The notes beneath the pieces were generated by a model. The model did no database searches. It was not told the DNA's origin and worked only from the letters and a program-made list of their open reading frames with translations. This document shows positions 1 to 9,048 of a stretch of DNA of 64,000 bases, one piece after another. How positions within the stretch are numbered: the first letter of the stretch is position 1; the number at the start of each line of letters is the position of its first letter. Made by a program: the position numbers and the translations under genes. The stretch is from an uncultured Erysipelotrichaceae bacterium (GTDB taxonomy: Bacteria > Bacillota_I > Bacilli_A > Erysipelotrichales > Erysipelotrichaceae): positions 18,634-82,633 of the forward strand of contig CAMVGT010000005.1 of assembly GCA_947167125.1 (NCBI GenBank), given 5' to 3'.

Positions 1-1
1 T

Positions 2-496
2 CAGTCGGAAGAAATCTTTCCGGAACTGAACGCGATGTGCGAAACAGCAGGTATCACACCGGATGAGATCGATCAGATTGTAATATCCGAAGGACCGGGC
101 AGCTACACCGGTGTCAGAATCGCGATGACCGTCGCAAAAGTATTCTGCGCCCTGAAGGAACGTCCGCTCTATACAATCGGCACCCTGAAGCTTTATGCCG
201 GCAAAGATGATTGCCGCGTGCTTGTGGACGCAAGGGGAGGCAGAGCCTATACAGGCCGCTATTGCGATGGAAAAGCTTTGACGGAAGACAGTGTTCTGGA
301 CAATGCGGAAATCAAGGCGCTGGTTCAGGATGAGAAAATCATCGGCGACGGACATCTGATCGGAAAGGAAGACTGCTGGAAGGATATTGCGGAAAACTTC
401 CTGCTTCTGAAAGATGAATGGAAAAAGGCTGAAAATGTACATCTGGTTGTACCGGAATATCTCAAACCGAGCGAAGCCTATCTGGTAAAGAAATGA
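2..496 (+). CDS. tsaB: TsaB, t6A tRNA-modification protein (5' end outside window)
   Basis: Non-catalytic ASKHA-fold partner of TsaD in making N6-threonylcarbamoyladenosine at position 37 of ANN-decoding tRNAs. The reading frame is open from base 2, so the true start lies before the window and only about 164 residues are visible. The family signature GPGSYTGVRIA is clear near the N-terminus of the visible part. The stop overlaps the start of rimI in an ATGA arrangement, and tsaD follows, which is the usual tsaB-rimI-tsaD order in Bacillota. TsaE is not in the window. Identification is firm; only the N-terminus is missing. Confidence 0.93.
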   Translation, partial: QSEEIFPELNAMCETAGITPDEIDQIVISEGPGSYTGVRIAMTVAKVFCALKERPLYTIGTLKLYAGKDDCRVLVDARGGRAYTGRYCDGKALTEDSVLDNAEIKALVQDEKIIGDGHLIGKEDCWKDIAENFLLLKDEWKKAENVHLVVPEYLKPSEAYLVKK

Positions 497-960
497 TCCG
501 GGAAATGACAAGAGATGATCTTCCTGCCGTCAATGAAGCGGAAGCGGATTTATTCGCCTCTTCGCCCTGGCCGGAAGAAGAATTCATCTATGAAATGGAA
601 AGCAACCCGTTCAGCAGACTGGTTGTATATGAAGAAAACGGTACGGTTCTCGGCTATGCCGATGTATGGATTACCTATGAGCAGGCACAGCTTGCCAATA
701 TTGCGGTACTCAGAAATGCATGGGGCAGGGGAATCGGCAGCCGGCTCATGGAATACTGCATTGACTATGCGGTAAAGAGCGGCTGTGAAAACCTGAGCCT
801 GGAAGTACGCGTTTCCAATCAGCGCGCGATTGCGCTGTATGAAAAATACGGTTTCATCAAAGCCGCTGTCCGCCGGAATTATTATGAGGACGGCGAGGAT
901 GCGGATCTGATGATCAAACCGCTGGGAGGTCTTTTGGATGACTCTGATATTAGCTATTGA
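493..960 (+). CDS. rimI: RimI-type ribosomal protein N-acetyltransferase
   Basis: GNAT-fold enzyme of 155 residues. RimI acetylates the N-terminus of ribosomal protein S18 from acetyl-CoA. The acetyl-CoA-binding motif A reads IAVLRNAWGRGIGSRLM (residues about 70-86), followed by the family motif LEVRVSNQRAIALYEKYGF and a C-terminal RRNYYEDGEDADLM block typical of RimI. It overlaps tsaB by 4 bp and tsaD by 23 bp, so the three are translationally coupled. Length and context match RimI; the exact protein substrate is inferred from the family. Confidence 0.9.
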   Translation: MIREMTRDDLPAVNEAEADLFASSPWPEEEFIYEMESNPFSRLVVYEENGTVLGYADVWITYEQAQLANIAVLRNAWGRGIGSRLMEYCIDYAVKSGCENLSLEVRVSNQRAIALYEKYGFIKAAVRRNYYEDGEDADLMIKPLGGLLDDSDISY

Positions 961-1951
961 ATCAAGCTGCGATGAAACAGCGTGCGCCGTTGTGCGCGAT
1001 GGAAAGGATATTCTTTCCAATATTGTTTCATCCCAGATTAATGTGCATACCCTTTACGGAGGGGTTGTGCCGGAAGTCGCAAGCCGTATTCATGTCGAAA
1101 ATATTTCTGCTGTTGTCGCTGAAGCTTTGACAAAGGCGGAAGTGACAATGGATGACATCGACGCTGTCGCGGTTACACAGGGGCCGGGTCTGATCGGTTC
1201 GCTGCATGTCGGCGTGCAGGCCGCAAAGACGATTGCCTGGGCGTATGGTAAGCCGCTGGTTCCGGTCAATCATATGACCGGCCATATCTATGCCAACCGG
1301 TTTGTGAGCGAGCTGGAATTCCCGCTCATGGCCCTGGTCATCTCCGGCGGTCATACACAGCTGATCATGATGGAGGATGAATGGTCCTTTGAAGAGATCG
1401 GCACAACCGGCGATGACGCAATCGGCGAAGCCTATGACAAGGTCGCGAGAGTTCTCGGACTCGGCTATCCCGGCGGACCGAAAATCGATAAGATCGCAAA
1501 GGAAGGCAAAGAGCACTACACACTGCCGACCCCGAAAACAGCCAATCCCTATGATTTCTCATTCTCCGGATTAAAAACAGCGGTGCTGCAGATGATCCAG
1601 AGAGAAGAAAAGAAAGGCGAACAGATCAATATCGCCGATGCGGCATACTGCTTCCAGGAAACCGCGCTGCAGTCAATGGTGAAAAAGACACTTGCGGCTG
1701 TAAAGGAATACAGACCGAAGATGCTGGTTCTTGCCGGCGGCGTTGCGGCAAATTCCAGACTGCGGGTATTGATGGAAGAAGAAATGAAGAAGATCCCCGA
1801 AACAAAGCTTGTGATCCCGCCGCTTTACTGCTGCACGGATAATGCGGCAATGATCGGCGCTGCCGGATATGTCGCTTACATGCATGGCGAAAAAGCAGGT
1901 CTCGATCTTTCAGCTGATCCGGGAATGCTGATGCCGGGCGAAGAATATTGA
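938..1951 (+). CDS. tsaD: TsaD, tRNA threonylcarbamoyltransferase
   Basis: Catalytic subunit that transfers the threonylcarbamoyl group to A37 of tRNA; 337 residues, normal for the family. Visible marks are the metal-binding pair H112 and H116 in NHMTGH, the ATP-binding GGHTQL segment, and the conserved GTTGDDAIGEAYDKVARVLG block. The start ATG lies inside the end of rimI (23-bp overlap), supporting coupling. It ends the operon; an AT-rich gap with the rex promoter region follows. Confidence 0.96.
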   Translation: MTLILAIESSCDETACAVVRDGKDILSNIVSSQINVHTLYGGVVPEVASRIHVENISAVVAEALTKAEVTMDDIDAVAVTQGPGLIGSLHVGVQAAKTIAWAYGKPLVPVNHMTGHIYANRFVSELEFPLMALVISGGHTQLIMMEDEWSFEEIGTTGDDAIGEAYDKVARVLGLGYPGGPKIDKIAKEGKEHYTLPTPKTANPYDFSFSGLKTAVLQMIQREEKKGEQINIADAAYCFQETALQSMVKKTLAAVKEYRPKMLVLAGGVAANSRLRVLMEEEMKKIPETKLVIPPLYCCTDNAAMIGAAGYVAYMHGEKAGLDLSADPGMLMPGEEY

Positions 1952-2027
1952 GCAGTCATACTGGATTGTTCATTTTTCGATATTTTCACAAAGTCGGTTT
2001 TGTTGTAAGATTGTTTTGGTGATCATT

Positions 2028-2648
2028 ATGACGGAAAGAAAAGTACCCAAAGCAACTTTACAGAGATATCCCGTTTATCTCAAAGCGCTTCGTAAACTCA
2101 GGTCTGACGGCGTCACGCGGATTATGTCGCGGGAACTGGCAGACTATGTGTCAATTGAATCAACAACGATCCGCCGGGACTTCAGTTTTCTCGGAAACCT
2201 CGGAAAGCAGGGGTACGGATACAATGTGGATGACCTGATCGAAATTTTTTCCGATCATCTCGGAGTGAATTTCGATGAAAAGATCATCCTGATCGGAGCC
2301 GGCAATCTCGGCAAGGCTCTGATGAATTACAATAACTGGAATCATGTTGTCGGAGAAATTGTATGCGCGTTTGATCTGGCACCCGAAAAGGTGACAGGGG
2401 CACCTGTGCCGGTCTATGCGCTGAGCGAACTGCCGGAGCGTATCCCGTCCGGATGCAGAATTGCGATTCTGTGTATCTCGCAGGATGTGCAGAATACGGT
2501 CGATTATCTGATCGAAAACGGAATCCGCGGATTTGTAAGCTTCGCAATGGAACATTTCTCTGTACCGCAGGGAATTTATGTAAAAAGCGTGGATGTTGTT
2601 TCCAGCATCCAGGAACTTGTGTTTGAAACAAACGCAATCAGGAAGTAG
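2028..2648 (+). CDS. rex: Rex, redox-sensing transcriptional repressor
   Basis: Dimeric repressor that releases DNA when NADH is high, controlling fermentation and anaerobic genes. The 206 residues hold an N-terminal winged helix (LADYVSIESTTIRRDFSFLG, about 38-56), a Rossmann fold with GAGNLG at about 90-95, and the domain-swapping C-terminal helix. I chose the ATG at 2028, preceded by GGTGAT; GTG at 2019 is an alternative. asnS starts 15 bp after the stop, so the two are probably co-transcribed. A Rex-like half-site TTCACAA lies upstream at about 1985-1991, but its partner half is poor, so autoregulation is only a suggestion. Confidence 0.95.
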   Translation: MTERKVPKATLQRYPVYLKALRKLRSDGVTRIMSRELADYVSIESTTIRRDFSFLGNLGKQGYGYNVDDLIEIFSDHLGVNFDEKIILIGAGNLGKALMNYNNWNHVVGEIVCAFDLAPEKVTGAPVPVYALSELPERIPSGCRIAILCISQDVQNTVDYLIENGIRGFVSFAMEHFSVPQGIYVKSVDVVSSIQELVFETNAIRK

Positions 2649-2663
2649 AAGGAGAATAGAATT

Positions 2664-4052
2664 ATGCCAACAGAAATGAGTGTCCGTGAGCTTTACGCAC
2701 TGACAAGAGAAGGAACTGAATTTGAAAAAGACCAGCTTGATCTGGTACAGCTGCAGGGCTGGGTCCGTACCAACCGTGCAGGAAAGAACGTTTCCTTTAT
2801 CGCGCTGAATGACGGAACTTATTTCCAGAATGTACAGATTGTTTACTCGGCGGATTCCCTTGCGGACTATGACAAAGTCAGCAAGTATCTGACCGGTACA
2901 GCAATTTCTGTCATTGGAAAATATGTACCTACACCGGATGCGAAGCAGCCGTTTGAAATCCAGGCATCCGAAATCAATCTGGAAGGAGCCTGCGACAGCA
3001 CATATCCGATGCAGAAGAAGAGACATTCCTTCGAATATCTGCGTGAAGTAGGACATCTGCGTCCCCGCACAAATACATTCTCAGCAGTATTCCGTGTCAG
3101 ATCCTGTCTGGCAATGGCGATTCACCAGTTCTTCCAGGAACAGGGCTTCGTCTATGTCAACACACCGATCATCACAGGCAATGACGCTGAAGGCGCAGGC
3201 GAAACATTTACAGTCACAACCAGAGACGACGCGAAGTATGATGAAGACTTCTTCGGCAAGCACGCTTCTCTGACCGTTTCCGGTCAGCTGCAGGCGGAAG
3301 CTTTCGCGCTCGCGTTCAGAGATGTCTATACATTCGGTCCGACATTCCGTGCTGAAAACTCCAACACCACAACCCATGCGGCTGAGTTCTGGATGATTGA
3401 GCCGGAAATGGCTTTTGCGGATCTGGATTATGACATGGATGTCATTGAAGACATGATCAAATACTGCATTGATTATGTTCTTGAAACATGCCCTGAAGAA
3501 ATGAAATTCTTCAACGAGCGCATTGATACAACACTGCTGGAACGTCTTGAACTTGTCAGAAAGAGCGAATTCCGCAGAATGCCTTATACCGAAGCAATTG
3601 AGATTCTCAAGCAGGCGGATGTCAAATTCGAAAACAGCAACATCTACTGGGGCATGGACCTCAATACCGAACATGAACGCTATATTACCGAAAAGGTTGT
3701 CAAGGGCCCGACATTCCTGATCAACTATCCGGAAGAAATCAAAGCGTTCTATATGAGAAAGAATGACGACGGCAAGACAGTCGCAGCCTGCGACCTGCTG
3801 GTGCCGGGAGTCGGCGAACTGGTCGGCGGAAGCCAGAGAGAAGAGAGACTCGATGTTCTGGAAGCCAAGATGGAAAAACTCGGCATGAACAAGGATACAC
3901 TCGAGTGGTATCTGGATCTGAGAAGATACGGCGGCTGCCAGCATGCCGGATTCGGTCTTGGATTTGAAAGACTTGTCATGTATGTCACAGGTATGGAAAA
4001 TATCCGTGACGTCATTCCGTTCGCAAGAACACCGAGAAATCTGCTGTTCTGA
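2664..4052 (+). CDS. asnS: Asparaginyl-tRNA synthetase
   Basis: Class IIb synthetase that charges tRNA-Asn; 462 residues. An N-terminal OB-fold anticodon-binding domain ([22 protein letters not shown]) is followed by the class II core with motif 2 [21 protein letters not shown] and motif 3 [15 protein letters not shown]. The block around [14 protein letters not shown] marks it as AsnRS rather than AspRS. The C-terminus RTPRNLLF differs slightly from the more usual ending of this family. A good Shine-Dalgarno AGGAG precedes the ATG. It follows rex closely and ends at a strong terminator. Confidence 0.95.
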   Translation: MPTEMSVRELYALTREGTEFEKDQLDLVQLQGWVRTNRAGKNVSFIALNDGTYFQNVQIVYSADSLADYDKVSKYLTGTAISVIGKYVPTPDAKQPFEIQASEINLEGACDSTYPMQKKRHSFEYLREVGHLRPRTNTFSAVFRVRSCLAMAIHQFFQEQGFVYVNTPIITGNDAEGAGETFTVTTRDDAKYDEDFFGKHASLTVSGQLQAEAFALAFRDVYTFGPTFRAENSNTTTHAAEFWMIEPEMAFADLDYDMDVIEDMIKYCIDYVLETCPEEMKFFNERIDTTLLERLELVRKSEFRRMPYTEAIEILKQADVKFENSNIYWGMDLNTEHERYITEKVVKGPTFLINYPEEIKAFYMRKNDDGKTVAACDLLVPGVGELVGGSQREERLDVLEAKMEKLGMNKDTLEWYLDLRRYGGCQHAGFGLGFERLVMYVTGMENIRDVIPFARTPRNLLF

Positions 4053-4076
4053 TCCATTAATCAATATACAGACAGA

Positions 4077-4113
4077 GGGAATGGAATTCTCTGAAACTCC
4101 ATTCCCGTTTTTT
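4077..4113 (+). terminator. Intrinsic terminator after asnS
   Basis: GGGAATGGA pairs with TCCATTCCC across a 12-nt loop, followed by GTTTTTTT. It lies between asnS and the ABC-F gene. Confidence 0.85.
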
Positions 4114-4125
4114 AAGGAGCCACGT

Positions 4126-5985
4126 ATGCTGTATCAGGTAAGCAAAGCAGCGAAATACTATGGGGCGGAAACCGTATTCGAGGACTGCAACTTTGAAATA
4201 CGGGGAACCGAGAAAATCGCGATTGTCGGCCGCAACGGATGCGGCAAGACCACTTTTCTGCGCTGCATGTGCGGAGAGGAAAACTTTGACAGGGGAACTG
4301 TCAGCCGTCAGAACGGAACCGTGATCGGCTATCTTGCCCAGAAGGTTCTCGAGCATGATGAAAGAACGGTCGAAGAGGAACTGATGACCATCTACGACCA
4401 TGTTTTCGACGTGCAGAAACAGATGCATGAGCTGGAAGAGCAGATGGCGCAGGATGTGAATGAAAAAATCCTGAACCAGTACGCAAGACTGCAGGAGGAA
4501 TTCGAAGCAGCCGGCGGCTATAACTGGGAATCGGAAATGAAGACGGTCTTTTCAAAATTCGGCTTCGATCTTTCCGATCTGAAAAAGAAGATCGGCGAAT
4601 TCTCCGGCGGTCAGAAAACAAGAATCGCTTTTGTCAGACTGCTGCTGTCAAAGCCGGACATCCTGCTGCTGGACGAACCGACCAACCATCTGGATCTCGG
4701 CGCGATTGAATGGCTGGAAGGCTATGTGAAAAACTATCCCAGAGCAGTCGTCATCGTTTCCCATGACCGTATGTTCCTGGACCGTGTGGCGGATTGCGTC
4801 GTAGACATGGAATACGGAAAAATGAAGCGCTATACAGGAAACTATTCATCCTTTACCGTTCAGAAGGAAAATGACCTGGAACGGATTCAGCAGGCATATG
4901 AAAGACAGCAGAAGGACATTCAGCGTCTGCAGGCCCTGATTGAAAAGTTCCGCTACAAGAAAAACAAAGCCGCATTCGCGCAGTCCAAAATCAAATATCT
5001 CGAACGTATGGATAAGATCGAACTGGAAAAAGCGGATTCGAAAACCTTCCATGCGAAATTCACGCCGGCAATCAAAGGCGGCGACCGTGTTCTGGAAACC
5101 GAAAAGCTGAAAATCGGCTACAGCAGTGTCCTCTGTGAGATCACAATGGCGATGCGCAGGGGAGACAGAATCGGTGTCATCGGCGATAACGGAACCGGCA
5201 AATCCACCTTTGTCAAAACACTGATGGGCCTTGTCGCGCCGCTTGGCGGATCGTTCCTCTACGGCCATCAGATTGAAGTCGGATATTTCGATCAGCAGCT
5301 GGCACAGTTCTCCACCGGAAAAACCGTACTGGAGGAACTGTGGGATGAAAATCCGGAACTGGACAGAACCCAGGTGCGCTCCGTACTCGGACAGTTCCTG
5401 TTTTCAGCTGATGATGTATTCAAGACAGTCGATGTGCTTTCAGGAGGGGAAAAGGTAAGGCTTTCCCTTGCCAAGCTGCTTCTGAAGCATTCCAATCTTC
5501 TGATTCTTGATGAACCGACCAACCACCTCGATATTCCCGGCAAGGAAGCACTGGAAGAATCGCTGAAGGATTTCACAGGATCCATTCTGTTTGTGTCCCA
5601 CGACCGCTACTTCATCAACCAGCTGGCAACTTCACTGCTGATTCTCGATGAAACCGGTGCTCACTTCTTTAACGGCACCTACCAGGAATATACCGATTCC
5701 AAAAAGGAGGAGCAGGCTGCTGCAGTTTCTTCCGTCATGAAGAAGGCAGAACCGGCAAAAGAGAAAAAGCGCCTTTCACCGGAAGGCAGAAGAAGACGGA
5801 TCGCATATATCGAAAAAGAAATCACCGATAAGGAAAATGCACTGGAGGAAGCACAGAATCTGCGCTTTGATCCTGTATATTACGAAGATTATAAAAAGCT
5901 CAATGAACTGGAAGAGAAGATTGAAAATCTTCAGACCGATATCGCAAAGCTCATGGATGAGTGGGAAGAACTGAGCGAAGAATAA
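4126..5985 (+). CDS. ABC-F family ATPase (ribosome-associated type)
   Basis: Soluble protein of 619 residues with two ABC domains and no membrane segments, the ABC-F plan of translation factors such as EttA, Uup and YdiF. The first domain has Walker A GRNGCGKTT, signature FSGGQKTR and Walker B LLLDEPTNHLD; the second has GDNGTGKS, LSGGEKVR and LILDEPTNHLD. A linker rich in charged residues lies between them and a coiled-coil tail of about 70 residues closes the protein. The ATG at 4126 is preceded by AAGGAG; the frame is open further upstream but that part runs through the asnS terminator. Which member it is (housekeeping or antibiotic resistance) cannot be told. Confidence 0.9.
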   Translation: MLYQVSKAAKYYGAETVFEDCNFEIRGTEKIAIVGRNGCGKTTFLRCMCGEENFDRGTVSRQNGTVIGYLAQKVLEHDERTVEEELMTIYDHVFDVQKQMHELEEQMAQDVNEKILNQYARLQEEFEAAGGYNWESEMKTVFSKFGFDLSDLKKKIGEFSGGQKTRIAFVRLLLSKPDILLLDEPTNHLDLGAIEWLEGYVKNYPRAVVIVSHDRMFLDRVADCVVDMEYGKMKRYTGNYSSFTVQKENDLERIQQAYERQQKDIQRLQALIEKFRYKKNKAAFAQSKIKYLERMDKIELEKADSKTFHAKFTPAIKGGDRVLETEKLKIGYSSVLCEITMAMRRGDRIGVIGDNGTGKSTFVKTLMGLVAPLGGSFLYGHQIEVGYFDQQLAQFSTGKTVLEELWDENPELDRTQVRSVLGQFLFSADDVFKTVDVLSGGEKVRLSLAKLLLKHSNLLILDEPTNHLDIPGKEALEESLKDFTGSILFVSHDRYFINQLATSLLILDETGAHFFNGTYQEYTDSKKEEQAAAVSSVMKKAEPAKEKKRLSPEGRRRRIAYIEKEITDKENALEEAQNLRFDPVYYEDYKKLNELEEKIENLQTDIAKLMDEWEELSEE

Positions 5986-5991
5986 GGAAAA

Positions 5992-6015
5992 AGAAGGCGG
6001 CTGAGTCCGCCTTCT
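5992..6015 (+). terminator. Hairpin after the ABC-F gene
   Basis: AGAAGGCGG pairs with CCGCCTTCT around a 6-nt loop, just after the stop. The T-run is weak (GCTATAATTT), so termination may be partial. Confidence 0.6.
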
Positions 6016-6023
6016 GCTATAAT
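6015..6023 (+). promoter_or_regulatory. Extended -10 promoter of pfp
   Basis: TGCTATAAT, a perfect extended -10 element, lies just after the hairpin and about 60 bp before the pfp start. No good -35 box is visible because that position falls in the hairpin. Confidence 0.6.
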
Positions 6024-6081
6024 TTGCTTAATCAGTATTCTTCAGGAAATCAATCATATTGAAATCAAAAGGAGATTTAAC

Positions 6082-7317
6082 ATGGCAAATTGCATTGTTG
6101 CTCAATCCGGCGGTCCCAGTTCGGTGATCAACGCGACCCTGGCCGGAATTGTCAAAGCGAATCAGCTGAATCCGATTTACGATCATGTATACGGAGGCTT
6201 AAACGGCATTGAAGGCATTCTTTCAGAACGTTTCGTTGATCTGACAAAAATGACGGAACATGAAAACCAGGTGCTCCGTCAGACGCCTTCCTCGGCACTT
6301 GGTTCCTGCCGCTACAAGCTGCAGAGAGATCACAAAGCGGATTTTGAAAAAATCTTTGAAGTGATGGAAAAATACGACGCTGTCACAATGTTCTACATCG
6401 GCGGAAACGACTCGATGGACACAGTTGCCGCTCTCAGTGAATATGCAAAAAAACACGGCATTTCCAACCGCCGCTTTATCGGCTGTCCGAAGACCATCGA
6501 CAATGACCTGATGGGAACCGATCATGCCCCGGGTTTCGGTTCGGCCGCAAAATTCATTGCGACAACTTTGTGGCAATGCTGGCAGGACATCAATGTCTAT
6601 CCCGATTCGAGAAAAGAAGTCTTCATCATGGAAACCATGGGAAGAGATGCCGGATGGCTGGCAGCCTCCGCATGCCTGAGCGGGGTCGTGGATGTTCTTG
6701 TCATGCCGGAACCGGTTTTTGACAAGGAAGAAGTTCTGGCACGTATTGATGCCTGTGTCAAAGAAAAAGCGAAATGCTTCGTTGTGATTTCCGAAGGTGC
6801 GCATTATGCCGATGGAACCTATATCGCAGCCGCTGATATCGGCAACGATCTGTTCGGACATGCAGTACTGGGCGGAGCGGGAAGAGCGCTTGAGAAAATG
6901 ATTCTTGATTCCGGTGTATGTCCCCGCTGCAAAGTCATGAATCTTTCCACTTCCCAGAGAAGCCATGCCACAGAACAGTCATTGACGGATGTGACGGAAT
7001 CGTTCCGTCTGGGTCTCAGTGCCCATATGCACAGCTCTGATCCTTCCTTCACCGGAAAGATGATCGCCCTGCGCAGAAGAACAGACGTCGAAGAGTATGA
7101 TGTCGAATACTTCACTCTGGAAGCTGATTCTGTTGCGAACTTCGTCAGAAACTTCCCGATGGAATGGCTGCTGGATGATTACCGCGGCATTACCCAGGAA
7201 GCAATCGACTACATGAAGCCGCTGATTCAGGGATCTCCGCAGATTCTGATGAAGGACGGCCTGCCTGAACACACTGTGCCTTACTACATGGGCAATCAGG
7301 AAATCGAAAAGAAATAG
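6082..7317 (+). CDS. pfp: Pyrophosphate-dependent 6-phosphofructokinase
   Basis: Phosphorylates fructose 6-phosphate with PPi in place of ATP, a reversible glycolytic step common in anaerobes. The 411 residues carry GGNDS at about 107-111, where ATP-dependent enzymes have GGDGS, then PKTIDNDL and the sugar-phosphate-binding METMGRDAGWLA. The replacement in the G-G-x-x-S loop is what points to PPi as donor. An AAGGAG Shine-Dalgarno precedes the ATG. The gene stands alone between an extended -10 promoter and a strong terminator. Confidence 0.9.
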   Translation: MANCIVAQSGGPSSVINATLAGIVKANQLNPIYDHVYGGLNGIEGILSERFVDLTKMTEHENQVLRQTPSSALGSCRYKLQRDHKADFEKIFEVMEKYDAVTMFYIGGNDSMDTVAALSEYAKKHGISNRRFIGCPKTIDNDLMGTDHAPGFGSAAKFIATTLWQCWQDINVYPDSRKEVFIMETMGRDAGWLAASACLSGVVDVLVMPEPVFDKEEVLARIDACVKEKAKCFVVISEGAHYADGTYIAAADIGNDLFGHAVLGGAGRALEKMILDSGVCPRCKVMNLSTSQRSHATEQSLTDVTESFRLGLSAHMHSSDPSFTGKMIALRRRTDVEEYDVEYFTLEADSVANFVRNFPMEWLLDDYRGITQEAIDYMKPLIQGSPQILMKDGLPEHTVPYYMGNQEIEKK

Positions 7318-7325
7318 AACCATGC

Positions 7326-7374
7326 ATAACCCGCTGTCTCCGGTTTCATTACGGCTTCAGCGGGTTATGTTTTT
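7326..7374 (+). terminator. Intrinsic terminator after pfp
   Basis: ATAACCCGCTG pairs with CAGCGGGTTAT (11 bp) across a 21-nt loop, followed by GTTTTTA. It abuts the tRNA-Ser fragment at 7376. Confidence 0.85.
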
Positions 7375-7375
7375 A

Positions 7376-7417
7376 TGATGGAGAATGAGGGATTTAACCT
7401 CCCCGCACACTTTCACG
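7376..7417 (-). pseudogene. Decayed 3' end of tRNA-Ser; left boundary of a genomic island (att-like)
   Basis: Read on the minus strand, these 42 bases match the 3' end of the intact tRNA-Ser(CGA) at 13376-13464 (T-arm, acceptor strand and variable arm), with a few substitutions and small indels. Fifteen bases, GAGAATGAGGGATTT, are identical. The rest of a tRNA is absent, so this is a fragment. It is a direct repeat of the tRNA end at 13376-13416 and brackets the AT-rich accessory segment. This is the arrangement left when an integrase inserts an element at a tRNA 3' end. Confidence 0.75.
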
Positions 7418-7747
7418 GCAATCTGAAAACTTTATATGCATGCCGGCCGGATTGTATGTGTATCAGGCAATGCGGCTGTCTGCTCATGCATTTTGCCTGC
7501 ACTGATGCATGAAGGAGGAGAGTTAATATCAATACCCATGAGATGAAATACCTCTTTTTTGGGGGAAGGGTCAGCCCGGAAAAGAGGTACTTCAGCCCAT
7601 ATATCTCAAAAAAAAAAAAACAGCAGGTATGGTATAGACTGTATTTAAGGTGGGGAACGGTTCTGCAGGTTCTTAAAGGCTCAGTCAATCAGCACGGCCG
7701 CAAAAACCAATCGGAGCTGACCTTCATTTTTGCTCACTTTTTCAAAA
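7418..7747. other. Gene-poor spacer at the left end of the island
   Basis: About 330 bp with no convincing gene. It contains a 10-bp perfect inverted repeat, TACCTCTTTT (7549-7558) and AAAAGAGGTA (7580-7589), a run of 13 A (7608-7620), and a Shine-Dalgarno-like GAAGGAGGAG at about 7511-7520 that leads only into a two-codon frame. It may be what is left of lost island genes. Confidence 0.5.
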
Positions 7748-7748
7748 T

Positions 7749-7775
7749 AACGGTCATTTGCACTGCGTTGGTGAA
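7749..7775 (+). repeat. Left terminal inverted repeat of the insertion sequence
   Basis: It begins AACGGTCATTTGC and ends GTTGGTGAA, and is identical over 27 bp to the reverse complement of 8942-8968. Confidence 0.85.
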
Positions 7776-7782
7776 TATTGGC

Positions 7783-8817
7783 TTATTTACTCGAGTTTTT
7801 TGACATAACATCGCGATATTTCACCACGTGTGTCGAATTTAGTGCCATATTGATGAACAGATCTATCTTCTCATATCTGTTTCTTGGTGCAGATAAAAGG
7901 AAGGCAATCAGGTTCATCCAGTCCTGAAGATTATCTCTGTTAAATCCTCCATGTGCTGCCATGAATCGCTTTGCCAGCGCATGAAGAGAATTGATTGGTT
8001 CTAAAGGATTATCATCATCTGCTAATCGTTTCAGTTCGAGTGAATCGTACTGCTCATGTGTCAGATTCAGCTTTTCAATGAGAATGCTATGTGATTTTTC
8101 ACTGTCATGTATCAAATGTGAACCGGGTTTGATGTGTGAACCAAATGTGTTCCATGTACTTTTCATTGACGGTTTAGATGTGTTTTCAGCAATTAAAAGC
8201 ACATGTCCTGCTTCATCACATGCAGTGCCAACGCATAGCTTATTTCTGGAGATACCTCGGTATTCGTTTCCATTTTCCTTCAGTTCTTTCTTGGATTTGA
8301 TTACCGAAAAGAACGTCTCATCCAGATATATCTTACCTTCAAGAATGATGTCCTTTTGGAAGTCCTGCAATACTGCAAACACCTTTAAAAGCCAGAATTT
8401 TCCAGTAGAATACGCATTTCTGTTGTCTCTGGCACTGGTGGTAATGGAGTGAAACTCAAAGAGATGAACCAGGTACTCAACCCATTCAGAGATAGGAATC
8501 TTGCGATCTTCAAATATTGTTCCTGTCAAAGCAGAACAGGAACTGTGACAATCATTACAGAAATATCTTTTGATTCCATTTCTGTATTTGCAGTACGAAA
8601 TGATCTTTACAGATCCACAGCACCGGCAAGATGTCACTTCAATTGAATTAATCAGTTTCACCTCATCGAGTGACATCGATCTGTGCTTGGCCTCATACCA
8701 TTCATGCACAGTCACACTGATCATCTGCCGTGATAGAGAGTCCTCTTCAAAACTATCCCATCGGAGATACTTTAAAGAGTCTCCCCATGCGGAAGCTTCA
8801 TCAAAATTATTCTTCAT
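7783..8817 (-). CDS. IS1595-family-like transposase
   Basis: Protein of 344 residues. The N-terminal part has a zinc ribbon with CRCCG (about residue 60) and CNDC about 25 residues later. This is followed by an ISXO2/IS1595-type DDE nuclease domain whose first acidic residue is probably in YLDETFFSV. A later LIHDSEKSH fits the second catalytic Asp, and the C-terminal MNLIAFLLSAPRNRYEKID region resembles the end of the family. The frame is uninterrupted and sits inside inverted repeats. There is no obvious Shine-Dalgarno before the ATG; a large predicted RNA fold lies there instead. The family name rests on zinc ribbon plus DDE pattern and is moderately sure. Confidence 0.8.
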   Translation of the reverse strand: MKNNFDEASAWGDSLKYLRWDSFEEDSLSRQMISVTVHEWYEAKHRSMSLDEVKLINSIEVTSCRCCGSVKIISYCKYRNGIKRYFCNDCHSSCSALTGTIFEDRKIPISEWVEYLVHLFEFHSITTSARDNRNAYSTGKFWLLKVFAVLQDFQKDIILEGKIYLDETFFSVIKSKKELKENGNEYRGISRNKLCVGTACDEAGHVLLIAENTSKPSMKSTWNTFGSHIKPGSHLIHDSEKSHSILIEKLNLTHEQYDSLELKRLADDDNPLEPINSLHALAKRFMAAHGGFNRDNLQDWMNLIAFLLSAPRNRYEKIDLFINMALNSTHVVKYRDVMSKNSSK

Positions 8818-8821
8818 AGTT

Positions 8822-8887
8822 GGCGGTCGGAGCTTTCAGGAATGAACTAACGGACCGCCAAGCCCTAGCGTTAATTCATTCCTGAAA
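8822..8887 (-). promoter_or_regulatory. Possible pseudoknot in the transposase 5' leader
   Basis: Two interleaved inverted repeats. The 19-mers at 8834-8852 and 8869-8887 pair with one mismatch, and GGCGGTC (8822-8828) pairs with GACCGCC (8853-8859), which lies in the loop of the first pair. The order is that of an H-type pseudoknot, and its last strand ends about 4 nt before the transposase ATG. Masking of the ribosome site is an inference. Confidence 0.5.
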
Positions 8888-8941
8888 ACTTCCTAAATGT
8901 TCCCTTTCCAGAACGAATTTATTATACGCTAGTATTCGTTT

Positions 8942-8968
8942 TTCACCAACGCAGTGCAAATGACCGTT
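8942..8968 (-). repeat. Right terminal inverted repeat of the insertion sequence
   Basis: Perfect reverse complement of 7749-7775 over 27 bp. It is followed by one base and then the direct repeat TTTTCAAAA. Confidence 0.85.
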
Positions 8969-9048
8969 GTTTTCAAAAAAAGGTAAAACAGATAAAACAC
9001 AAGCACAATCAAAGTATCGGATTTACAGAAGCTGATGAAGAGGTGTAT

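Larger units (their letters stand above)
7748..8969 (-). mobile_element. IS1595-like insertion sequence, apparently complete
   Basis: About 1222 bp with one transposase gene on the minus strand. The ends are a 27-bp perfect inverted repeat (7749-7775 and 8942-8968). Immediately outside, the 9-mer TTTTCAAAA occurs on both sides (7739-7747 and 8970-8978), consistent with the roughly 8-bp target duplication of this family. The 9-mer is itself nearly palindromic, so the exact boundary is uncertain by a base. Transposase frame, both ends and target repeat are intact, so the copy may be recent and possibly active. Confidence 0.8.

Noticed and set aside
1985..1991. Full Rex operator before rex
   Set aside because: Only the TTCACAA half is clear; the opposite half is not at the right distance, so I do not call a site.
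7549..7620. Inverted repeat TACCTCTTTT/AAAAGAGGTA and the A13 run as a CRISPR or an origin
   Set aside because: Single hairpin without repeats, and no DnaA-box cluster; probably remnant or terminator-like sequence.
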